Source of the DNA: Hyperoodon ampullatus | Lineage: Eukaryota; Chordata; Mammalia; Artiodactyla; Ziphiidae | Reading direction: 5' to 3' | Assembly (NCBI GenBank): GCA_949752795.1 | Contig: OX457058.1 | Location: forward strand, 159,653,353 to 159,717,352 | Length of the DNA stretch: 64,000 nt | The notes under the pieces: model-generated | Database searches by the model: none | What the model was told of the DNA's origin: nothing | Seen by the model: the letters and a program-made list of their open reading frames with translations, nothing else | Shown: one piece after another, positions 12,340 through 23,017 of the stretch | How positions within the stretch are numbered: position 1 is the stretch's first letter | Layout: the number at the start of each line of letters is the position of its first letter | Translations under genes and position numbers: made by a program

Positions 12340-12450
12340 AATAAAATATAACAAAATAAAATAAAATGGAATTGAAAGGAAAGAGAAATAAAAAAGGAAA
12401 AGGAAAAGAACAAAGAAGAGAAGGAAAGAAAAGGAAAAGAAAAAGAAGAG
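12340..12450 (+). repeat. Purine-rich low-complexity tract
   Basis: About 110 bases almost entirely A and G. First come (AAAAT)n-like units (12340-12368), then GGAAA/GAAAAG units to about 12448, with only rare T and C interruptions. It probably grew from an A-rich region within or beside the L1. Confidence 0.9.
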
Positions 12451-12826
12451 ATACCTATCCCTGGTCCTCTGGCCAGAAATAGATGGGTACTGCTACTGTC
12501 CAAGCCCACTGCACAGTACTACACAAGAACTGCTTTTAGGTAAAATCTGGGCAGGAAAAGATATAATTTCACCTCTTAAAGATCCATTCTTCAAGTTTGT
12601 CTCCCACTTCCATTCTGCCTACTATTACTAACTTTTCAAAATCCAAGGCAGTTGCTTTTTATATTTCCTTAAAAGATTTTAGTCATAATCAATGGGAGAG
12701 AGAGGCTGTAGTGGGGCTCTTCTAGCTTGACTGTCACCAGAAGACTTCTCTAGAAATTTTTCATGTAAATACTTCTTTTTTTTCCCTCTGTATTAACAGG
12801 CTTACATTACTATATATACATATATG

Positions 12827-13068
12827 TAGTTGACCCTTGAATAATGCAGGTTTGAACTGCAAGAATCCACATATGTAGATTTTTTTTCTATAAATATATA
12901 GTCAGTCCTCCATATTCATGGCTTCCAAATAGTGGGATTCAACCAACTGGTGATCATGTACTATGTTTATGATCCTTGATTTGTTGAATCAACAGATGTA
13001 GAATAGAAGGATATTGGGTGCCAACTATGGGACTTGAGCATCCCTGGATTTTGGTGTATGTATGACAT
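12827..13068. mobile_element. Tigger/MER2-type DNA transposon fragment
   Basis: Begins GTTGACCCTTGAATAATGCAG, then contains TCAGTCCTCCATATTCATGG and GGATTCAACCAACTGG, and ends near GACTTGAGCATCCCTGGATTTTGG. These phrases are characteristic of non-autonomous Tigger (pogo/Tc1-mariner superfamily) elements. No transposase frame is present and orientation was not resolved. Confidence 0.75.
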
Positions 13069-13074
13069 CAATAA

Positions 13075-13850
13075 ACACATTGATCTTTGTATGGTTTGTA
13101 TGTTGTCCTATTAGTAGACATTCACATTTGTACAATTTTTTCATTGTCATAAAAAATGCTGTTATGGATATTGTTACATACACATTTGTGATAGTCAATC
13201 TACATTTTCGGTCACCTCCCTGATTATTTGCTTAAAACCTTTTTCCAAAGTGAAGCAACTGTGACAAAGTTATGATCAGTTTTTTAACATGGTGATACTT
13301 TTTGCTATAATTCCATCTAAAATAACATTCTACCACCAGTGTAGAGAGTTCTTCCCTCTCCTGCTCTCAGAAAGCACTGGGCAAGATCACTTTTAAAAAG
13401 AATTTTTAGTCTGATAACTGGAAAAGAATATATATATATTTTTAATTGTGCTTCCTGGTGTTAATGGGTTATATTTCCAAATGATGGCTAATAGATTTTG
13501 ACCTTTTTTGTGTTTCCTGTTCTATTGACATCATCCTTTTTGATTCATAAAAATTCTTTATGCTGTATTATCATAACATTTTATCATTTTTTATTTACCA
13601 TTGTTTGCCTTTGACTTTATTCACAGACTTTTATGTCAAATAATTTTTTAAATATCGTCAATCTAGTGATGATTTTTTATTTTGATGTCACACTTAGAAA
13701 GTATTTTACATCCTCATCATAATGTAAGATTCACACACAGGTTTTCCTGTATTTATAGTACTGAAATTGATTTTGGTATAGTGTATAAGACAAAAATGTA
13801 ATTTTTATTTCTGTTTTATTCAAATGTTTTAGAAAGCTTTCCTAGTATTC
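13075..13850 (-). mobile_element. L1M LINE fragment (ORF2 3' part)
   Basis: The plus strand is the complement of the C-terminal ORF2/3' region of an old L1. It includes CCAAAGTGAAGCAACTGTG with a truncated 'staircase' of known phrases (CTTTGACTTTATTCACAGAC, then GAAATTGATTTTGGTATAGTGTA). Heavily mutated, with no usable frame. Confidence 0.65.
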
Positions 13851-14208
13851 AATAGGCATTTATTAGTATAGCCACATATTAGTCAAAGCATATATAAAGT
13901 ACTCATTAGATAGCAGCTGTTTTTAGTTGACAATATTCTAGCCAAAAGTTAAGAATTTTTTCTAGGCAATCTTATATTGGGTTCAATTTTTAATTTTTTG
14001 TAACACTTTTTGAAATATTGAAAGTATTATTCAAACCCCTTTAGTACCTTGAAGAGTTCTTAGAGAACTACTCTTTGGTTCTTCAGTTACACAAATTGGG
14101 AAACAGAAGTAAACTATCATCCTTTACTTTTGGAAAAGACAATGTGTTTTCCCAAAGAGGGAAGTTAAAAGGCACAGGATATTTTGTTTTGGAAGAGGAA
14201 TAGATCTA

Positions 14209-14423
14209 TTGTACTTTTTTTTTTTTTTTGCGGTACGCGGGCCTCTCACTGTTGTGGCCTCTCCCGTTGCGGAGCACAGGCTCTGGACGCGCAGGCTCAG
14301 CGGCCATGGCTCACGGGCCCAGCTGCTCCGCGGCATGTGGGATCCTCCCGGACCGGGGCACGAACCCGTGTCCCCTGCATCGGCAGGCGGACTCTCAACC
14401 ACTGCGCCACCAGGGAAGCCCCC
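14209..14423 (-). mobile_element. CHR SINE, full length
   Basis: Complete antisense copy. A T15 run (the complement of the A tail) lies at 14215-14229, and the head ends at GGGAAGCCC. A perfect 14-bp target-site duplication, GAGGAATAGATCTA, occurs at 14195-14208 and 14424-14437, which fixes the boundaries. A and B boxes are intact in complement (CCACTGCGCCA and GGGCACGAACC). The four short frames over it (14124-14507 minus; 14184-14432, 14209-14442 and 14228-14446 plus) are SINE artefacts. Confidence 0.98.
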
Positions 14424-14437
14424 GAGGAATAGATCTA

Positions 14438-15535
14438 AATGACTAATGACCGAGGTATTATAATATTTGAATACCACATTCGTTTGAGGGTTTTTTTCAA
14501 GGCTCACTTAAAAAAAAAAAATCTCAAACCATAAATGATATAGGCCAGCAACAAATTGCATGAGTATTTAGTGGAGGAAAAAATTTAAACGATTGAATCA
14601 GACCACAGTTTTCTAACTTAAATTAGAAAACTCTTTATGAAAATCACTGAACTTACTTCTTCCTAAATAGTAACTAACTGTATTAGAGCATTCTTTCACC
14701 TTCCTTCTAACTGGCCTGAGCAACAGGCATGTGACGCAATGACTCCAAACTTTACTTAAAGATAGAGTCAGACAATAAGCAAGGACTCTCTTCTGAATTT
14801 AAAGAAGTAAAATAGCCTTAGTATTCACTGTATGAGCTTCAGTATTGCCTTTTGTTTTATAGTGCGATTTAGATTTCCAGCAGCTCTAGGTGCTTGGCTA
14901 GGCTTTGGCAGATCAGGGCAACAAGGCAAAAGGGAAAAGGGCAAAGTGAATTGAGTCATCGGTGGAAAATAACACTGGATTATGGCAGACATAGTGCAGT
15001 GGAGATTTTAGCTGCTGAGTGCTGAAACATCCCATTAAAAGTTACAGTTTGGATGATCTCATCCCATTATTGTAATGGGATAGATTATTAGGTGGATGGT
15101 GTTCTTTTTATTGCTGGGCTGTTCTTACATGATGCTCGGGATTTTAATATTGTACTCACATTGCAGTAGATTCAGAGCAGGAAGAAAATGAGGAAATAAC
15201 TAGTTCTGGGCATAATTGACCTAATCCTGGGTTATATTTATACATAGCTTTACCTGGAATTCCACTGAGCAAAGACATATAAGAATGACATATAGAGGAA
15301 GGAGAGCAGTTGAACAAATGCTGTAATGTAGCCTCAGCCTTAAATTAAATCTGGACAGAGGCAAGATTGACAGAGGCAATTGGAGCTGCATAAAGTATCT
15401 ATCTGCAGTGGGTCAGGAAAGCTGGGAGTTAGAGAATTCTAAAGTGGTCTGAAAGACAAGTACAGGAAGCCCAGATCAGAACAATAAATTTTCTACCCCA
15501 GCTTGGCATGGAAATATCCGAAGGCTAGCTTTCGT
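14438..15535. other. Unassigned unique DNA with a 21-bp palindrome
   Basis: No repeat is recognised. 14860-15300 has more mixed composition than average. A perfect inverted repeat (arms ATCCCATTA and TAATGGGAT, loop TTG) lies at 15061-15081. No coding signature is present. Confidence 0.5.
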
Positions 15536-15722
15536 GTTGCCAGGTTTAACCAAAAAAAAATACAAGACCCCTTATATTTGAATTTCAGTTAAACAATGGA
15601 TAATATTTTAGTATAAGTATGTCCTAAATATTACATGGGACATACTTACATTAGGAAGTTATTTGTTGCTTATGTGAAATTCAAAATTATCTATGAGTCC
15701 TATATTATATCTGGCAGCTCTA
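15536..15722. mobile_element. Palindromic MITE-like ancient repeat, copy 1
   Basis: An imperfect hairpin of about 170 bp. Inner arms TAAGTATGTCC (15614-15624) and GGACATACTTA (15638-15648) are perfect. Further out, TTGAATTTCA pairs with TGAAATTCAA, and the ends read CCAGGTTTAACC and ATATCTGGCAGC. The layout resembles a widespread mammalian palindromic element whose name I cannot give with certainty. A second, more decayed copy lies at 31668-31872. Confidence 0.65.
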
Positions 15723-16480
15723 TGCCTAACAAAACCCTACTTTCTTATTAATTCGTGATTCTAGAGGTCAGTAATCTCAGATAGCCTGGGATTGAATCTC
15801 CTGAGATTTTTATACTTCTCTGGTGAAGGGTGGGTGGAGTTAAGCTGAATAAGATTCAATGCAGTTGCAGAACTTAAAACAAACTTCTCTAAAGAAACAA
15901 ACAAATTTATCTGAGTCCTCTAATTTTGGAATGAATGGCTTATCAATATATCAATAAACCTGAGTAAGCTACCTCTTTTATAAATAAATTTCTTAATAAT
16001 GATGGTATAAAATAATAAGTTAACATGTGTTTCCTCCCTAGATTATCTCATCAGTATATTCAGCCATATAATATAATAGAAAGGCCATATCTACAAAAAG
16101 TATACACATTTTTTTGGAGAAATGAGGGAGTTGAAAATATTTGAAATGGTCTCCTTTTGACCTGTGGATTAGAACCGTTTGAGATCTCAAATAAATAATA
16201 TTCCCAGATGATAGTAATCTTGACTTTCCACAGCCTACATGAAACTTTTCCCAATTATTTCTGGTTTTACTTTATTCTATAGTGCACAGAAAGACATGCA
16301 TATACAATCGTGTGAAATAATTTTGCACATTTTGACAATGAGCCATCATCGAATATTTATTGATAGGCTAATGTTTTCTGACAAGTCCATGTTAAGTTAT
16401 AATAGGACTGCAGAGTAACTGCATTTTAACTCAGTTTGGGCTCTTGGGTAAAATTTTTTGAAAAATAATCTTCAAAAAAT
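15723..16480. other. Unassigned AT-rich DNA
   Basis: Nothing recognised. The 64-codon minus frame at 16060-16254 has no family features. Confidence 0.55.
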
Positions 16481-17330
16481 AAAGTAGCATTGTTGTGGTG
16501 ATAAGCTAGAAAGAGTGACATGGCATGAAGTTAAAGTTGTGGTCGACACACCTCCCTCCCAAACCTGCCTTGCAGCATAGAGTCGAGAAATCATTGGTCC
16601 AGGTGTGTGGCATCCATCCTTCTGTCTCTGAACCACAGTTGCTGTAGAGAGTGGAAAATGAGTTTCTACTGTTCCTAGGTTGCTACACAGAGCTGTATCT
16701 GCCACCCACTCTGACTTGCTGATTGAAGGCACATGAATTCTCCCAGGTGGCTCAGTCTCTACTTATTGATGATGATGTCACTTAACAGCTTTGGCTGTAA
16801 TAAGCTGCCTTATTGACTTCTGCCTTGTCACTCTTCTAGCCAACTCCTTGTCACAGGCACCACTGTTGTGCATCAGTCTGCCTTTGCTTTATTGGCTTAT
16901 TGATAGTCCCATCCATCTTCTTCAAAGAGGTTGACAGGCTGGCATTTGACTCTTCTGTCTTCCTGTGATTTTACAGCCTGCAGGATGGCTGCCTGAAGTC
17001 CCTGGTGTTTTACCCAAATAGCCAGTATGCAAACTACTTCTCTCCACTGTACCTAGGGATGCTACAAATTCTTTATGGAATTGTTGACAAATCTTCGTCT
17101 GCATGTGTTGAGGTGCAAGAGGGAGCTACTATTTGACCTAGTAACAGCTTGAGACTGTTTTCACAGGTTCTCCCTGTGAGAAGCTCTCTGATTGTTGCAC
17201 CAACAGAGCAGTGTTTTTCCCCAGGTATCCAAGCAGAGCAAAATAGCCGCAGGGGTGTGAACTGATTCCCTTTGGCTTTGTACAACATCAAAACCATGTC
17301 CGAGGAACTCTGACAAGATTCTTTGGTACT
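16481..17330. other. Unassigned 0.85-kb block, possible ancient repeat or pseudogene
   Basis: Composition is clearly richer in GC than the flanks, and the minus strand has three successive frames of 60-86 codons (16472-16732, 16922-17104, 17073-17297) separated by stops. The block contains an internal similarity: TCTACTGTTCCTAGGTTGCTACA (positions 16665-16687) resembles TCCACTGTACCTAGGGATGCTACA (17042-17065), and both translate on the minus strand to a LGTVE-containing peptide. That suggests either an old duplicated coding region or a complex repeat. I recognise no family. No A tail or target-site duplication was found that would support a processed pseudogene. Confidence 0.4.
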
Positions 17331-18970
17331 GAGGGAAAGAAAAAACTAATTCCTAATACTAAACTCATTGATTTTCAAAGACAAAGTAATAACAACTTGA
17401 TTTTTTTTTTTTTAATTTAAAGTCAGTGTTTATGCCTCTGGCATGTGGGGAAATCATTTGACTTGTAAACTGAGTGTGTTTGATTTGGAACCAACCAAAG
17501 AGTGATGTAACATGATGTAATGAGAGCTTTCGTGGGAAAAGAAAAGATGGATTATATGGTAAGAAAGCTTTCAGGGATCCACACTGTTAGATGTCATTAG
17601 AAATGCAGTTTTATCTTATCCTTAATCGATCTTATTCATGGAAATCATCTAGGCAGCATCTGTTAAAGATGAATTAAGGAGTTATATCAGATGCAACCAA
17701 AAGTCTAGTAAAATAGTTTTTCTTTAATTTAATTGATCTCTTTAGGAATTTGCAGTACCTCTAGTTGAGCTTCACACCAAAGCTTTTAAAACATGCTCTT
17801 TTCTTTTGAAGAACTGCATATGCCTTTTAGGGTAAACTAAAAGAAAATTTTAAAAAATCAGAACAGGAGCTTCCACTTATTGCACCATGATGATGATTAT
17901 TACATGATTTATTTCTTATTAAAATCCTTATTAAAATTTATATAAAATAAGGATGAATTTACCATTACCAGATGAAAAAATTGAGTCATCTAGCTATTCT
18001 CTTTATCTCCAAAGCCCAGTCTGGTAACTGCTGTGTGGCTTTATCTCACCCTGAACATGTAGATTTCTGGTTTTTATTATGAAAGTTCTGAAACAATAAA
18101 ATCTAGATATCTAAGGCAGACCATATTATGCCTGGGAAGAACAATAAATACTTTAGGACCATAAAATAAAAAAAAAAAACAATAAAAAAAATAAAACAAT
18201 AAAAACTTTAAATTAATTTGATTTCTGATTATGATAAGGAAACAAGGCCAATAGAAAGTAATTAGGAGAAACTAGTAAAATATCAACAGATAAATCTTTA
18301 TTTTTAATTCTAAAAAATGGCAACATTAATTTACTTTCAAGTCCTTACTCCTTGTTGTTACAAAAACAACTAAAGTATCCCTACCCTCACCCACCATCTT
18401 TAGGAGTCTGTCCATTATAGGTTTATTCCACTCTGCTAATATTTTTGGAATATGATATTTAACATTCCAAACTCACTCTCTTCTCTTTATGAAACCAACA
18501 TTTACAGCTTATTTGACAATTTGTTTTGCATTTTCCTCTAAAGTGGTAGAACAGAAAATTTTTAATGACTTGCACAGAACAACACAACGACATTATCTGT
18601 GAGGAGCTTAATGTCCACAGCAATACAAACTGAATATTATCTATTCAACCAGCACCTTGAAGTCAAGAATAGTACCCTGATATCAGAAACCAAATATAAT
18701 TACTTGATAATACACCAATGTTTCCACAAAGTTTTGATAAATTATAAAAAAGCAAAAAAATAATCCTTGCTCCACGAAGCTGGTAATAGAGACCACTGAA
18801 AAACAGAATTGAAAAGCCATGTACCAAGGAAAAATATGATGTGTGTAGATATTTACAAAAATGGTACTTCAGTCTTGACAACCTTGTGGACCCTTGACTA
18901 TCTATATAGGTAACATGATTTATCTCATCTACTATTGTTGTATAGAGAGAGAACTAACTTAGAACATAGC
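17331..18970. other. Unassigned AT-rich DNA with poly-A/T tracts
   Basis: There is a T run at 17402-17413 and an (AATAAA)-like A-rich tract at about 18165-18207. A weak MIR-like stretch may lie near 17935-18050 but is too diverged to call. No gene evidence; the 72-codon minus frame at 18663-18881 is unsupported. Confidence 0.5.
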
Positions 18971-18971
18971 A

Positions 18972-19440
18972 TTCTATTTTAGTTTGGTAGGGATGCCGTT
19001 ACAGATTACCATAAATTGGGTAGTTTAAGACAAGAGAAATCTATCCCCTCACAGTTCTGGAGGCTAGAACTCCAAAATCAAGGAGATCAGCAAGTCCATG
19101 CTCCCTTTGAGACTCTGGGTAGACTCCTTCCTTGACTCTTTCTAGCTTCTGGTAGTGGCCATTAACCCTTGGCATTCCTTGGCTTGAAACTGCATTATTC
19201 TAATCCCTGCCTCTGTTATCACATTGTCTTCCTCTGTGTGTGTCTATCTCTGTGTCCAAATTACTGTTTTTCATAAGGCCGCCAGGCATATTGGATTAGG
19301 ACCCTCTTTAATGACTTCATTTAACTTGATTGCCTCTGTAAAGACACTATTCTCCCTCTCCCCGCCCCCCCCCCAAAAAAATCACATTCTTAGATATTGG
19401 GGGTTTAATTCTCAACATATCAATTCAACCCATGACCTAT
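18972..19440 (-). mobile_element. MaLR-type LTR (MST/MLT1-like)
   Basis: The plus strand reads as the complement of a mammalian apparent LTR-retrotransposon LTR. Successive phrases are ACAGATTACCATAAATTGGG, CACAGTTCTGGAGGCTAGAA, TCCTTCCTTGACTC and CTCAACATATCAATTCAACCC. A C10-A7 run at 19365-19381 lies inside it. The minus-strand polyadenylation region is at the left. No internal ERVL-MaLR sequence is attached, so this is a solo LTR. Same superfamily as 31274-31640, in the opposite orientation. Confidence 0.8.
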
Positions 19441-19619
19441 ATGAGAGAGGGCAGAGCAAATATACTTCATGCCACACTAAGAGGGCTAAAATGAACTGGT
19501 TAAAGGAGAAGGTGGGAGAGAGTAGAGGATCAGGGCAGGCCTACTTTGTGTATTTCTGCTTGGATTAGAAACTCCTTATCAAAACAGACATGATGCCTTC
19601 TTCTGCTGTCTCTCAGCAG

Positions 19620-19704
19620 GTCGGGGATGTCCCTCACAATATGTTTGGAGAAGAGTCCAGAACATCTTACAGGAAGCGCCTGCTGCATCAGCCCTCCTCC
19701 TCTG
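19620..19704 (+). other. Candidate internal exon (85 nt), gene unknown
   Basis: An 85-nt segment with balanced base composition in AT-rich surroundings has the form of a spliced exon. Immediately upstream is a pyrimidine-rich tract ending in a tandem acceptor (CTGTCTCTCAGCAG, AG at 19618-19619, alternative AG at 19615-19616). Downstream is a good donor (CTCTG|GTAAGG, GT at 19705-19706). All three forward frames are open through the segment. The one continuing from 19590 reads VGDVPHNMFGEESRTSY in its first part. The length is not a multiple of three, so inclusion would shift frame. I recognise no protein family in any frame. It may be a coding exon of a large gene, a non-coding RNA exon, or a chance arrangement; splice-like pairs at this spacing do occur by chance. 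Confidence 0.3.
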
Positions 19705-20335
19705 GTAAGGAAATCAACACAGTCTCCATTCATTTCAGCCTGGTCACAAGAGGTTTAGGGATGGACAGTGGAGTGACACGTTAGAGAACCCCTCGCCACC
19801 AATATCCAGTTGCTTCAGAGTTAAGGAAACACGATTCTCATTTATATTGCTCAGAAATAAGCAGTCCTTGAAGTTAGATGGTGTCTGGATCATTTAACAT
19901 GAAGAAATAATGGAAAAAGAAGTTACTCTACTTAGTCTGAACCATGCTAAAAATGACTTAGTTTGACCTCCAAAAAATGAAGGAGTGGTGATGCCCCAGT
20001 GCTTTTTAAACGGTGGACATGATAAGCATTTTTATAGCAAGAAGCAGTAGAGAGCCCAGGGGCCTGCACAATCTGTCTTTCACATCAGGATAGAGCAGAC
20101 AAGGATCAAATTAAGAATAGGTTGGAGACATTCTGTTGCCAGGAGAACATTCTCACTGACTCAAATTGAATAAAGCAGAAAACCGTTCATTAATAATATT
20201 GAATTATAATTTTATTTGGGAAATGGCATCATTTAACAATTAATTAATTCACTTTTTCTTTTTTGTTTGTTTATACATTTTTTTTTTTTTTTTAGAAATC
20301 ATGTGTACTCAGTGTCTGAAGTAATATTTGCTATA
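19705..20335. other. Unassigned unique DNA
   Basis: Nothing recognised except a poly-T run at about 20279-20294. Confidence 0.55.
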
Positions 20336-20405
20336 AACCAAACTAACACATATTTATTAAGTGCCCACTGTGTGCAAATTAATGCACTTGGCTCTGGAAT
20401 ACTTA
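20336..20405 (-). mobile_element. L2/MIR-type 3' end fragment
   Basis: ATTTATTAAGTGCCCACTGTGTGC is the complement of the shared L2/MIR 3' tail. Too short to separate the two families with certainty. Confidence 0.5.
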
Positions 20406-20829
20406 GGTTGAAAGGCCTTGGCTCAAGGTTGTTTTATTTAATGTTTTACTTTTTTTTTATATTGTGCAATATTGGTGTTAAGCAGTTCATCACAACCAAT
20501 ATAGACAACAACTGCTTCAAAGGCAAGGAGAAACAAATTTAGCCAAATGCTGCATTTATTAAATTAAGGACAGACCATGAGGGCAGAGACCATGTGTGCC
20601 TCCTGTTAACTGGCATTCTGTAAGTAGAATGAAACCACTCTACAGAAATGTTGAGATGTTGCAAGTAAGGGGACAATTTTCTTTAGATGTCATTCTTCCT
20701 CCCCAAGTCTGCATTTTCAGACTCTGAGGTAAGTATTTAAATTGATTTTAAAAATATTTTTTCTGGCTCTTGGCAAAAATTTATTGATTAATAAAATAAC
20801 ACCTTTACTGTGTCATTTTTTATTACCTC

Positions 20830-21030
20830 TGTGGTTGGGTGATAAAAACATTTTAAGTCAAGTCCCTCCTCTTAAGGTTAATTGGGGATATAAAACATAA
20901 ACAAATGGCCATGATATTGTGTGCTGTCTCCTGTGTTAGAATGACATGGGATCCAGGAATTCAGAGGAGAAACTCTATTATGGCAATGATCTAGGCAGAG
21001 TGAAGAATGTCCTAGTTGAGGTTAAGAAAA
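20830..21030 (-). mobile_element. L2 LINE fragment
   Basis: CAAGTCCCTCCTCTTAAGG followed by AACATAAACAAATGG is the complement of the L2 3' region. Boundaries are approximate. Confidence 0.55.
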
Positions 21031-21902
21031 CCAGATGTGTGTCGCTCTGTATTATCTTCTCTCATCCCCCTCCCACCCAGGGCTGCTGAGTCACTGGGAA
21101 GAAAACAAAGATATTTGTGAGCGCAATTCTCTGTATATATATCATTCTTCCTTCTCAGTGGGTCTGGACACTTCACTTTGAAAAATACTTGTGAGTTGTT
21201 ACAAGAATGATTCATCTTCATTTTTTGAATCAAATCTTATTCACATGTTCCTCTTAAAATATACATTAAAATTTCACAGTTCCTCTGTGCTGTGGTTTTG
21301 ACTCTGCCGAATCAAAAACTCCCCAGCAACTGATTATTTCCATTTCTCTCTTGTATATTCCAGACCGATAATAGAGAAGCAATAAACACACTTAACGATG
21401 GAGTGTACATTGATCAGTTTTTTCTCTCACCTTTCCATTGTGCAGTTGACATAAAGGACTTTTGGGAAGTAGATAGCCGATTTGATGAAGTGTTTAATCT
21501 TTCAGTAAAGCTAAACAATGTAAATGCTTATAAGACATCCATCTGAGAATTTGGCCAATGTGTTTCTCTAGTTCTGCTAATGACATGATCCTGGCCTCAT
21601 TTGAGATGTTTAAAGATGAGCAGAAGTCTTACTTCTGAGCCTTTTCCTTCTTTTCTATGACTGCCTTTCTTGTACCCTTGCTGTTATTTCCTCTATTATT
21701 CACATTCCAAGGATTCGACAACTACATAAAGAGCCGTGCTTGTCTACTATCTTGTCTATTTGTTCTTTTTCCTTCTGTGACTATTTTCTCTTTTATCCTC
21801 CTCTCTCAATTTTCTCATTAGACAAAATCTTACTAACTTTCTCTTTTATGGATTCTCATTATTGCCAATCTTCCAAGGATTCTCTTCCCAAGGGTATTGT
21901 GC
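21031..21902. other. Unassigned unique DNA
   Basis: No repeat or gene is recognised. The short frames (21012-21233 minus, 21740-21952 plus) have no supporting features. Confidence 0.55.
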
Positions 21903-22425
21903 TAGTCAGAGTTCTTGGCTGCAAACAGCTAATGTCACTTCTGGGAGGTTAAGAAAATAAATTTAGAAGAGAATAACAAAGATCTCATAGGCACTAACTA
22001 AGGGAAGCCTGGAGAATCAGGCTGTGGAAGTGTCAGGAACCTGTCGTGGGTAAGTGGTGAGCACCACAGCCCTCCCACTCACAGGGAGAGTCAGGTTGGG
22101 ACATTGTTGTTACTGCTGCTGGGCACCCATGACAGTCACATTCACACTGCTGACTCTGGTCCCTGTCTGCCTGAGTCACCCTGTTGCCTGCACTGAAATG
22201 AATGTTCTATTCTTCCTTGGGTCACTTACTCCAGGGTCAAAATCATGGATACAAGTGTCCGATCTAACTGGTCAAACCATGTCCATTCCCTTGCTGCAAA
22301 GAGTTGAGAAGACTGAGTGGTGGAACTTATTGTTTTTAAAATGAGAAGTAAGATTCTGTCTTCCACCAAGATTTATACAGCAGTTAATTCCTCAGGGGCA
22401 GAAGAGTATCACATCCTAGGCAGGC
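21903..22425. repeat. Probable ancient interspersed repeat, family not resolved
   Basis: Starts near GTCAGAGTTCTTGGCTGCAAAC and ends in an A15 run. The internal text (CTGGAGAATCAGGCTGTGG, then TCTAACTGGTCAAACCATG) resembles a common old mammalian repeat that I cannot name. The 96-codon frame at 22054-22344 lies inside it. Confidence 0.45.
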
Positions 22426-22461
22426 AAAAAAAAAAAAAAAGGGGGGCAGGGGGTGGGAGGG
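22426..22461 (+). other. A15 tract joined to a G-quadruplex motif
   Basis: A15 at 22426-22440 is directly followed by G6, CA, G5, T, G3, A, G3 (22441-22461), which satisfies the four-run G-quadruplex consensus with loops of one or two bases. Confidence 0.8.
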
Positions 22462-23017
22462 CAGACGTTCATTACTGGAAATATTCTATAACATGAGCAC
22501 ATTATGTAGAATGACTAAGTCATGACTCTAAGCCAATTTCTCCTTGAGGAATTCACAGTTCATTTGAACAGACACTTATACAGACAAATGAAAACATGAG
22601 GTTCTTGTATATATCATGAGGCATTTCACAGATTACTTTGGGATCACAGAAGTAGGAGGAAAGGATTTTGTATATAGGAACATGGGAAGACTTCACAGAA
22701 GAGATGATATTTGTCCAAAGACTAATACTTGTTCGCATTTGATAACTGCTATTGTTATTAAGTTACTAATATACGTAAATTCCTCACATATATTAACATT
22801 TTTAAAGCTCCTACCAGCAATCAGAGACAGGTATTACTATGGCCATTCTGCAGACAATGATCAAAGAAATTTCTTCAATAGTAAAAGACCAAATGAGAAT
22901 GTAAATTCAGGCTTTCACAGATATTCTTTGTCATCTAACCACCATATGAGGATAAGACCAAGTCAAACAAGTGCAATCAAATGGCCTAGAAAATTTGGAG
23001 AACTGTGAAAAGCCAGT
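22462..23017. other. Mostly unassigned DNA; weak MIR/L2-like part
   Basis: 22775-22960 has a faint MIR-like order in complement (ACATTTTTAAAGCTCCTACC, then GACAGGTATTACTATGGCC), too decayed for a firm call. The 130-codon frame at 22616-23008 spans both parts and has no domain signature. Confidence 0.4.

Larger units (their letters stand above)
7430..12760 (-). mobile_element. L1M LINE, long antisense copy, split by a SINE and an LTR
   Basis: The plus strand is the complement of an old L1. From left to right it runs from the ORF2 reverse-transcriptase region, through the connector and endonuclease region, into the 5' part. Near 7535-7560 the complement of the FADD-type catalytic motif is recognisable (TTGTCTGCAAGTGG). 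Near 9560-9620 lies the familiar complement of the endonuclease region (AAGTCTACTTTGTCTGATAT). 10535-11330 continues with the complement of the 5' portion (CTGTCTTCTGGCCTCCAAG), and 12450-12760 still resembles 5' UTR. The 3' end of the L1 is absent. Two later insertions interrupt it: a CHR SINE (7667-7938) and a solo LTR (9906-10521). Every frame is broken by stops and frameshifts, so it encodes nothing. L1M is inferred from the divergence and is not a computed assignment. Confidence 0.85.

Noticed and set aside
14124..14507. 127-codon minus frame (and plus frames) resembling frames at 25826-26138 and 54962-55307
   Set aside because: The similarity between them is due to the shared CHR SINE; the frames end in SINE flanks and have no independent coding evidence.
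16481..17330. Processed pseudogene call
   Set aside because: No poly-A tail, no flanking duplication and no recognised parent protein, so it is left as unassigned.
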